The notes below the pieces were generated by a model. That model saw only the letters and a list, made by a program, of their open reading frames with translations. It searched no databases and was not told the DNA's origin. The translations under genes and the position numbers were made by a program. Source: Spirochaetaceae bacterium (GTDB lineage Bacteria; Spirochaetota; Leptospiria; Leptospirales; Leptonemataceae). From it: DNA of 64,000 nt. Below are positions 8,656 to 17,900 of this stretch, piece after piece. Numbering within the stretch: the stretch's first letter is position 1; each line of letters opens with the position of its first letter. The stretch is taken from positions 239,157 to 303,156 of the forward strand of contig PBUB01000002.1 in NCBI GenBank assembly GCA_002729885.1, in the 5' to 3' direction.

Positions 8656-9438
8656 TTAGATATATCCTTTCAGGATATAAGCTGTAGTTCCTATGTATTC
8701 CTTGAGCCCAATCCAGGTCTTTTGAATTCCATGGGCCGAAGGAAACAGTGCTTCTGGTCCTGCAAAGAATGTAGAGGATCGATAGTCCGTAGGATAGGGA
8801 ATAACTTCTAGATCTGTAAGTTTATTGAACACAGCCACGGACCTGGGCATATGAAAAGCCGAGGTAACCAGATAGACCTTTTTCCAGCCCAGCCTCTGAG
8901 CGATGTCTGCACTATTGAGTGCATTTTCTGCAGTATTTCTGGATTCAGCTTCTGCAATTATCTGTTCCGGGGAGGCCATTTTTTGTTCCAGTAGCCAATC
9001 TCGTAGCAACGTAGCTTCCGCCGGGCCTCCCTGCAGGATCAGTCCGCTCCCTCCAGATAAAATCATGGCCGGAGCTTTTCCGGCATTCAGGATGTGCAGG
9101 CCTGCAAATAGTCTATTGGCACCGTCGGTGAATTCAGGTACCGTCCCGCGCTGAGCCACAGGGTCCATCATTCCACCCAGAACAATGATTCCGTCGGCGG
9201 GTTGCAAATCCGCGGAGGCCACGTAAGGATTCTGTTCTTCCAGGGATCGTAGAATCCAGTCGGCACAAACGTCTGTGGACATCCATCCAAAGAGCAAAAA
9301 CCCAAGAATAAAGAGCCTTCTGGACTTCTTACGTCTGGTACCCTTTGTAGCTCTCCATCCCAGAAAAAGAAGCAGGAAGTACGCGGCCGGATACAGACTG
9401 AATATCAGTGTGAAGAGCTTGGATAGATAGAAGAACAT
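8656..9438 (-). CDS. YdcF/SanA-like DUF218 membrane protein
   Basis: A 260-residue protein with two N-terminal membrane helices (residues 1-60) and a DUF218 domain. Visible family motifs are IIVLGG, ILSGGSG, EAESRNTAENA and YLVTSAFHMPRSVAVF. ElyC/SanA-type relatives affect envelope integrity and peptidoglycan precursor use in enterobacteria; the biochemical activity remains uncertain. The conserved motifs are intact. It is on the same strand as the two sensor/channel genes, about 110 bases upstream of them, and could be the first gene of that group. Confidence 0.87.
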   Translation of the reverse strand: MFFYLSKLFTLIFSLYPAAYFLLLFLGWRATKGTRRKKSRRLFILGFLLFGWMSTDVCADWILRSLEEQNPYVASADLQPADGIIVLGGMMDPVAQRGTVPEFTDGANRLFAGLHILNAGKAPAMILSGGSGLILQGGPAEATLLRDWLLEQKMASPEQIIAEAESRNTAENALNSADIAQRLGWKKVYLVTSAFHMPRSVAVFNKLTDLEVIPYPTDYRSSTFFAGPEALFPSAHGIQKTWIGLKEYIGTTAYILKGYI

Positions 9439-9764
9439 TACCTAGACTGGAAAGGGCCTGGAGGAGGGCAAACCAACTTGAGGCCCCCACCTCTGTAGCT
9501 CTCCATCAAACCAGCAAACCAGATTACAGCGGCCACGAGTGGCTGCCGCGCCCGGGCCCACAGAGTCAGCAACAGGGCATTTTGATCTATTTTCTCGCAT
9601 CTGGCAAAAACTGGGGATTTTTTGCCCGGTCTGGCATGAAATAAGCTATACTATATACAAAAAGGCATCGATTTGTTTAAATCCTGGGCATTTTGGCCGG
9701 GGTCGGGTGTTCGGCCTCGATTATGTTGCCTATATTGTCGGCAGAATGTCTTGAAAGAGGGCAC
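9439..9764. other. Divergent intergenic region with promoter-like elements
   Basis: The 326 bases between the DUF218 gene and the sigma-54 activator contain no convincing ORF. At 9632-9647 TGGCATGAAATAAGCT places GG and GC ten bases apart, as in sigma-54 promoters, with mismatches in the flanks. TATACT at 9648-9653 could be a sigma-70 -10 box, with TTGCCC 19 bases upstream. Either could drive the activator gene. Confidence 0.45.
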
Positions 9765-11876
9765 ATGACCGTAAAGATAACAGACCTGGCAGCGCACTTT
9801 ATTGAAGAAATTACCTCTGCCATGAGTCGCATTGAAGATCCAGAAGAGATTCTGGATGGGCTGCTTTCTGACTGTATTGAAGCCACGGAAGCAGACTCAG
9901 GAAGTATCATGCTTCTGGATTCATCCCGTGATTATCTGGAAGCCCGGGTAGTCCGGGGCTTGAATCTGGTGGGGGGCAAGCTACGTCTGAAAGTAGGAGA
10001 GGGTGTTACCGGCTGGGTCGCCAGAGAAGGTAAATACCGCCTGGTGGGCAACGCCAACCAGGAGCAGGACTATATACGAATCAAGGAAGACCTGCAGTCG
10101 GAGCTGGCTGTTCCTATGATGGCCCGGGGGGACTTGATTGGCGTTCTGTCCGTGGATGCTCGAAGGGATGGGGCCTTTACCCAGGAGGATGCGGATTTTC
10201 TGCGAATCATGTCCAACCTGGCGGCGCAGATTTTTGTTCGCCTGGAAGACAACCGTCTGCTTAAAATTCGAGATCGATTCCATCAGGTAATGCTGGAGAT
10301 TTCTCGCGTAGTGTCTCACTCTTTGAAGCTCCAGGAAGTTTTTCGCGAGATTATGACCATTACGGAGAAGGCCTTTCGCCTGAATCGAAGTACTCTCTTT
10401 CTCCATAATGCCGAAGAAGGGCTTCTAAAAATCGCCGCCTCCAGTGGCCTGGATGAGCGAGAGTCGCAAACCATTACCTACTCGCCGGGAGAAGGGATTA
10501 CCGGGGGTGTTTTTCAGAGCAAGAAAGCCATTTTTATTCCCAGCGTTAAAAACGAGCCTGGATTCTTGAATCGAATGAAAACCGTACCGGAAAGCGGCGA
10601 TATGGGATACTTCTGTTGTCCTATCTTTTCTGGAACCGAAGTGGTGGGGGTATTCAGTACCTTTACTCATCCGCAAACAGGGGTGGATCCCGATTCTGTA
10701 CTGGAATTTCTGGAAATCCTGGGATCTATTATCTCCCAGGCCATTACCATTCAGCGACTGGTCCAGGAAGAAACCCGGGTAATTACCAGCGAAAACCTGA
10801 AGTTAAAGCAGGAGCTTTCCAGTCGCTATCAATTTGGAAGCCTGATCGGGCGATCCTCCTCAATGCTCAGGCTATTCGAAAAGGTTCGGATCATTGCTGA
10901 CTCCCGGGCTTCGGTGCTTCTTACCGGCGAATCCGGAACCGGTAAAGAACTGATCGCAAGCGCCATCCATTATAATAGCCCGCGAAGAGAGAAACCATTT
11001 ATCAAGATTAACTGTGCTGCCATACCTGAGAACCTGCTAGAAAGCGAACTGTTTGGTCATCGTAAAGGTGCTTTTACCGGAGCGGTAGGGGATAAGAAGG
11101 GGAAGTTCGAAGTGGCAGATGGCGGAACAATCTTTCTGGATGAGATTGGAGAAATGGATTTGAATCTGCAGTCCAAGCTTCTGCGTGTTCTTCAGGAAAG
11201 GGAGATTGAACCCGTGGGCGGACGTACCCGTCAGGTGGACATTCGCGTTATTGCTGCTACCAATGCCGACCTTGAAGAGTTGATTTCTCAAAAACAATTT
11301 CGCGCAGATCTCTATTACAGACTTAACGTAATCAATCTCAGAATTCCAGCTCTGCGCGATCGTCGTGAAGACATTGTGCTTCTGGTGCATCACTTTATTG
11401 AAAAATACAACAAAGAAAACGAAAAGAAGATTACCGGGATTTCCCATGAAGCGATGAGGATGCTGGAAAACCATGACTGGCCTGGTAACGTCAGAGAACT
11501 GGAGAACGTTATTGAACGGGCGGTAGTGATGGCTCAGAACTCAATACTGGACGTGGATGACTTTACCGATATAACCCTTCCATTCTCGGTGGAGCAGAGC
11601 CCGGTTGCCGAACCGGAGCTTATTTCTACAGAACCAGAACAGTCTGCCGAAGCATCTGCGGAGCCCCGGTCTGCCATGGCAGCGCTGGTCTCCGAAGAAG
11701 AGCTGGATACCATGGAAGGGAAAGTTTACGAAACGGTAATTTCGGAAGTGGAGCGTCGTCTGATCATTATGGCGCTAAAGAGATTTCGCTACACCAAGAC
11801 TCGCGCGGCTCGCTTCCTGGGGATTAATAGAAATACCCTGGATAAAAAGATTAAAGAGCTGGAAATCGATTATTGA
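9765..11876 (+). CDS. Sigma-54-dependent transcriptional activator, GAF-GAF-AAA+-Fis (NifA-like layout)
   Basis: A 703-residue regulator. Two GAF domains occupy ~20-165 and ~185-350. The AAA+ domain carries Walker A GESGTGKE near residue 387, the sigma-54-contacting GAFTGA near 435, Walker B TIFLDEIGEMD and the FRADLYYRL region. The C-terminal Fis-type helix-turn-helix covers ~660-703 (TKTRAARFLGINRNTLDKK). It binds upstream sites and remodels the RNA polymerase-sigma-54 complex; the GAF ligand is unknown. There is no receiver domain, so it is not a classical response regulator. The ATG at 9765 is preferred over an in-frame start at 9693 because AAGAGGG lies just upstream and the GAF region begins normally. 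Targets are not identified. Confidence 0.93.
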   Translation: MTVKITDLAAHFIEEITSAMSRIEDPEEILDGLLSDCIEATEADSGSIMLLDSSRDYLEARVVRGLNLVGGKLRLKVGEGVTGWVAREGKYRLVGNANQEQDYIRIKEDLQSELAVPMMARGDLIGVLSVDARRDGAFTQEDADFLRIMSNLAAQIFVRLEDNRLLKIRDRFHQVMLEISRVVSHSLKLQEVFREIMTITEKAFRLNRSTLFLHNAEEGLLKIAASSGLDERESQTITYSPGEGITGGVFQSKKAIFIPSVKNEPGFLNRMKTVPESGDMGYFCCPIFSGTEVVGVFSTFTHPQTGVDPDSVLEFLEILGSIISQAITIQRLVQEETRVITSENLKLKQELSSRYQFGSLIGRSSSMLRLFEKVRIIADSRASVLLTGESGTGKELIASAIHYNSPRREKPFIKINCAAIPENLLESELFGHRKGAFTGAVGDKKGKFEVADGGTIFLDEIGEMDLNLQSKLLRVLQEREIEPVGGRTRQVDIRVIAATNADLEELISQKQFRADLYYRLNVINLRIPALRDRREDIVLLVHHFIEKYNKENEKKITGISHEAMRMLENHDWPGNVRELENVIERAVVMAQNSILDVDDFTDITLPFSVEQSPVAEPELISTEPEQSAEASAEPRSAMAALVSEEELDTMEGKVYETVISEVERRLIIMALKRFRYTKTRAARFLGINRNTLDKKIKELEIDY

Positions 11877-11922
11877 TTGGGCCAGCAGGAACTGTGGGTT
11901 TATCTCAGGCCTGAGGTCTTTT

Positions 11923-11950
11923 GCGCTGGAACCGCCAGCGCTAATTCTTT
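11923..11950 (+). terminator. Intrinsic terminator between convergent genes
   Basis: GCGCTGG pairs perfectly with CCAGCGC across a 5-base loop and is followed by TAATTCTTT. It lies 47 bases after the activator stop and in front of the convergent giant lipoprotein gene. A second perfect palindrome, CTCAGGCCTGAG, precedes it. Confidence 0.6.
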
Positions 11951-11967
11951 CCATACTGAGTCTCCGG

Positions 11968-14900
11968 TTACTGTGTCGATGGCTGAATCCAGCGCGATGT
12001 AACCAGGCGATATCCATAAACCGCCCGGGTATATTGAATGTCACGAATCATCAGCGCGAATGCATGAACATATCTCTGATGCAGGCTGCTCTCTGGCAGT
12101 GAGCGATCGTAGAAATGCTTAACAAAGAAGGCATGTCCGGTGCCTGATGGCCGAACAATGCTAATCAAACCTGGAGCATCCGTATTCTCTCCCAGACGGA
12201 TCATAAAATCGCGAAGCTGCTCTTTATTCAGATCCACCAGGTAGGTATCTGATAAAAAGTAAGGAAGTCCTCGATTGCCAAATAGTGGTAGATGGGGATT
12301 TCCGGAGAAGTGATGATACATGGTAGGATTACCGACACTGGTATTTTCCAGGGCATTCATTTCCATGTCTCTTAACCGACCTACAAGATCTGCACTCAAC
12401 CCGGGATAGGTTCCAGGGCGCCCGCCTACAGTGACTCGGAAATTACCCTGAAGGGACAACGCCCCGGTGTAGGGTGCTGCACCTGCAATTGTAGATGGAT
12501 CCAGTACCTGAAACAGTTGATCCCCGGTTCTTGGAATGATGGGGGCCAGGGCATGGGCAGCAGGAAACCAGTAATAATGAGGAACATCGGTTCTGCCTGG
12601 AAGGATGGAGCGATAAAAATCTGACAGAGTAGTAGCAAGCTGATCGTGCGGCTGGCCATTGCGAATTCTTCTCTTGAATTCTTCCAGGTTGGCTCGCATT
12701 TCTCGTGCGTTGGCTCCCAGGTCCTTTTTCTCCAGGCCTCCAGACGAAAGTATTATGGAATAGAATCGATCCCCGGCATCGATTAGCACAGTAAGGGTTT
12801 GATTTTTAGGAATGGTGCGAATGATCATGCCTGCAATATCCTGCATGGGAGGCAATTGACCTTTCGCACCCAGGATCGCATCCTGGTAGAATTCCAGATT
12901 TGCCAGGGTCTTCCAGTTGCTGTCCTGAATGGCTCTTCGCTTCAAGAGATCCAGGGCGATGCTTCGCTCTCTTTGAACATCAGGAATTCCGGTACCTTTT
13001 TCCAGTTCCCGCACGATTTTATCGTAGTCTCTGCGATCCGGAGCTCCTGGCAGACCTACCAGCATATCTGCCATTTTGCGCACCGGAGTAACGGTCATAA
13101 ATTCTCCGAGCAAAGGATCGGAAATGGGTTTTCCATACAGTCGGTACCAGACGGCCAGACGTCCTCTCTTTACTTCATCGCTTTCCAGGGTTCCATTCCG
13201 AAACTCCAGATGCCTGGCATAGAATCTGTAGCCGGTGTCTGCATCCATCTTATTGAGATAGGCTTCCGAAGCTACCAGGGCAAACCAGGAAGCCCTGGCC
13301 CTGGAATGAACTGCTTCTGCATTGATCAAATCCATTAGCATGCCAGCGATTTGCAGTCCCGGGTCCACATCCACAGATTCAATCAACAGATGAAACATCA
13401 ACGCCCGATCTTCGCTGGAAAGGTACAAACAACTGGTTTCGGTTTCTCCAGAAAGCCCTACCAGTCCGGTTATCTGCTCTCCATCCGGTAGCGCTTCCTG
13501 GATGGCCGTGAATGCGTTGGCTGCAGACAGATCCTCTTCCTTTACGGGAATGCATCTCAATTGTTCAAATGAGATGGGATTGCCGGTGCGACTGTTCTTC
13601 CATTGAAGCAATAGCTGCCTGCGATGCTCTCCTTTTTCTTCGGGCCGCGTGGGCGGCAGATTCGCTACAATGTCATCGAAGAACTTCCATCGGCCGGCCA
13701 GGGATTCTACCAGAAGGAAACTTGTATCCGTTCGCACCGATCCAGGAATGCGAAATTCATTCTTGTGCAGGAGCGCTCCCTGAATCAACGCTTCGCCGGA
13801 ATAGCCCGCACTGGTGGCTCCATAATCATTTCGCAGCATGGTCTGAACCCGGTCAGTGGCACCATGCTGAATCAGATATTCCGAGGCCTGTCTTCTATCC
13901 TCTGAACTCTGAAGATAGCTTTCCAGGCCTTCTGGAGAAAGCCGGGCTTCTTTTAGATCTGTGGCCGGGCTCTTGGAACTTTCCAGAATGGCCAGCGCCA
14001 GATAATTTCTGAGTCTACCTACCATGGAGCCTGCAAGCTCCGGGTACTTGCTGGAGAACTCCTGGGATAATTTGTTTCCTTCTTCTACCTGACCTGCTTC
14101 ATAGAGCCCGCGAATGCGCTCGGAGTACAGTATTAATGCTTCCTGGGGATCCTGGACAATTTCCAGGGATTGAGGAAAGAAAAACAATCCATCCTGGGAT
14201 GCCAGACGGGCCAGGGATCGGTTGAGAATACCTGCTGCTTCCAGGCCATCCGGATTCTCCAGAAGCTGTCTCAGTGAAAAGGCCCGGGAAGCCTGTAGAG
14301 AAGCCTCTTCGTTACGATTTTCGGCCAGGGCAACTCTGGCTTTTTCTTCTGATGCCTGCGCATCCTGCAGGATGTAATTGGACATGGACTGAGCGTCGAA
14401 TCCGGACACTCCAAAGATGGGAGCACCGGTTTTCGCATAGGAGTCCTTACCGGCCAGAGAGAGAATTTCCTGGTACTGATCTCCCTGAACCACGGCAACA
14501 GTAGAGCCACCGGATGCGCGAAACACTTCATAAGCATTTCGAATGGAATGGAATCGCAGTACTGGATCATCCTCGTCTGGCTCCAGAAAGAGGATGGAAG
14601 CAGTTTGAGGTTCCTGGATGGCTTTTCGCAAATCGTAGCCTGGATCCTTTCTGCCTGCAAAAAGTTCGAAAGCAGGAGTCGATTTGTAGCTTAGATGGTT
14701 GCTTTCTGTAACCGGCGCCGACCCCGAGTTCCAGATGTTTCGACCGGGCTTCCTTCCCCGTAGATCTCCGGGTTGAATGAAGCCCGCAAAGTCCTGCAGA
14801 TCCCGAGCGGTGCTGGTGAATACCGGGGCCGGTAGGTCCGGGCGTAATTCCGGAATTCTCTGGTTCAGGTTCCAGGAGAAAGATGTATGATCCGGAACAA

Positions 14901-17900
14901 TCAAGAGCTTCCTGGCGGATTCTGGAAGACAGGCTTTCAGGAATTCATCTATATCCTGGTCTTTATAGGGCTCAAAGGAAATGCTTCGATCGTAGATCAG
15001 GCATCCTCCACCGGGCTGGTTTACGAAGAACTGAATCAGAACGGTTCCCGGGTCCGGCCGAGAGATGGATTCATTCAGCAATAGAAATGGTTCCAGAAGT
15101 GGTCTGGACTGTGCAAGACTTCGCTGAACGTATTGAAGTTCGTTCCGCAGCTCCTGGTTGTATCTTGCGACGCTATCGAAATCCTTATGTTCCAGCCTCA
15201 GTATGGATTCCTGACGGGAACTTCTGGATAGTGTGCTCAATATATTCAGCATTACGCGATGCTGTTCGTCTTCAATGCTGTTGGCCAGCCTCAGCGGATA
15301 TCGCAAGAATTGATTCTGTAGATAGGTCTGTCGTTTGAGCTCCAGGATTTCCATGGCTCGTCCATATTTGCCACGGGCAATGTAGAAACGGGCCAGCCGA
15401 TCAAAATACTCAGGCAGCCTGCTTGATACCCGGTCGCGAAGATCCGGAAACTCTTTGAGGATGCCAAGGGACTTTTCGTAATTTTGCGCTGCTTCTGAGA
15501 AATTCTTCTGCGAAGCAAATGCATCTCCCAGTGTGCGATAAGTGGCCCAGTACTCTCTCAACGCATTGTATTCGTAAGTATCATCTGCCAGGTCCCTCAA
15601 TTCATTGATGGCCTCTCCCGTATCTCCCAGAAGTAATTTAGTTCTTGCCAGGTTCAACCTGGCTCGCATTGCCTGGAAACCGGGTACCTGACCTCTGGCG
15701 GCCAGTGCCTTCAATGCATCGGAAAAGAGCTGTCCAGCTTTTGTTGCGGACTGTCGGGCTTCGCTGCTGTCCTCAACGGCGGCCTGCTGGAGCGCGATAT
15801 AGTAGTAGGTCTGACCTTCCAGAACCAGGAAGTCCACTATACGTTGATTAACTCTCTGCTCTACCACTGGATCATCACGTCTTTCATCGTAGGAGAAATC
15901 CGGATCTTCTGTTTCCTTTTCCGCAATGTAGTCCAGTTTTACTTCTTCGCGGTATCGTTCCTGTTGATTTCGGAGCACATCCAGGGAGTCTCGTAGCCTT
16001 TCGATGCTTGCATAGGCATCTCCAGCTTCCGCGGCCATAAACAGAACAACATATGAGTTCTTGAAGTTGGTGAAGAAACTATCCAGGAAGTTCCAGTCCA
16101 GAGCCTTCTCGGCTGCTTCCTGAAACACTTCATGCGCTTCTTCGAAGCGCTGGAGGTTTACCAGGTTGAGAGCTTTCTGATTTTCAGAAGATAGTATTCC
16201 GCGTTTGCCCAGGATCACATCTCCATCCTCGGACTCGAATACATCCCTTCGCTTTTCAATTAGATCCAGTGCCCGGTCCAGGTCCCCCAGGAGCACGGCA
16301 TTTTCCAATTGAATACCCAGCGAAAGTTCGTACTGCCTTAAACTGGAAAAGCCGTATGGGGTTCGCCCTTCGCCAATTACAGAAAAGTCTTCGCCATAAC
16401 CCAGAAGACAATCCAGTGCCCGGCCGCCAATGGTCTGTGGCTGGTATCTGCTATCTGCACGGTCCAGGCCGCGATTTAGACTGACTTTCTCTGCCAGTTC
16501 CGCAGAAGCATCTGAAGCGGAATACATTCCGGCGGATTGATAGCTCATGGCCATAAAGTTCAGTAGACCCGACCTGGCCACACCATCCGGAACCTGGGGC
16601 TTCTGGCGATACAGAATGTACTCTGCTTCGCGGTAAGATGAAATCGCTTCGCGGTATCGTCCGGCTTCGCTCAAGGCAAGGCCTCGAAGAGAAGAGATGA
16701 GTGCCAGGCGATAGCGACTGCGAAGTAGTTTTTCCTCTGTTTCTTCCAGGAGTCTATTCAGATACGCCGGATAATCCTGACCGGATGTGCGAAACTTGAG
16801 TTCTGTGTAGCGCTGAAATGCAGGGTTGTATTCGTTTGTCTGAAATATTTTACCTGCCTGCTCCAGATCTTCTGCCGCTCGTAAGACATCCCCTTCATAG
16901 TAAGCCGATCGCCCCCGGTTAAAATAGTAAAGAGCTTCCTGAAGATAGCCGGAGAATACCCTGTGCGAACTCTTCTCCTTTAGCTCATCCACCAATTTGT
17001 AGTGTTCCGATGCCCGTTTGAAATTCAGCAGCTTGAAGTGATTGTTCGCCAGGTTAAGATTGATCAGTGCCCGACTGACGGGATCAGCTTCCGTGCCCAG
17101 TCTGGTCAGCGCCTGATTATAGAGTTCAATGTTTTTTTCGTACAGTCGGTCCGGGAAATAGGCTACGTATAGATCTCTATAATGAGCTCCATCCTGATAT
17201 TCGGCAGGCCTGGCACCTGTGACTGTGCGAAAGGTTTGCTCGATGAGGTCGGGCTCGATGAGCAGTTTGGACTCCCTTCTTTCATCTACATATTGATAGA
17301 GCCATCCAAGAAGTAAGTAGGCATCGACATTGTCTGGCTCTACGTAAAGAATATACTGAAGCTGATATTCCGCTTCTTTTAGATCCCGTAGAACCGCTTC
17401 CTTCTTCTGTCGCAAAAAGCCATTGCTAAGGCTCTCTCCTTCGCGCAGGAGACTATCGTAGAATTGTTCCCGTTCCACGGTTTTTTGCACCAATGCATAG
17501 GCATAGCCGTACAGAAGTGAATGATCAAAGAATTGTCTGGCTTCGGGAGCAGCGTAGCGATATCCATATACTACTTCGTTAAAAATCCGAGCCTCAAATG
17601 GATCACCTTCGCTCAGCAGATCTGTAAGTGGTGCCGTCGGATCCAGCTCAATCTTCTGTCTTTCCCAGGAGAGTCGTTTCTGATTCCTTTCAACTGCAAG
17701 ATCCACCTTCATTCGATGAAAGAATACAGCCTTTCTTTTATACAGCGCTGGAAACAGATCTGCCTTCTTGACGAAAAGAAAGAGTATGTTCATGCTATTT
17801 GCGTTGGCATAGCTGGACAGATAGAGCAGGTCTGCCGCGACCTGCGCATCCTGGAAGGGAAGATCCACCGTTTTACCGGAGAAGAAATCCCTGTTGCTGC

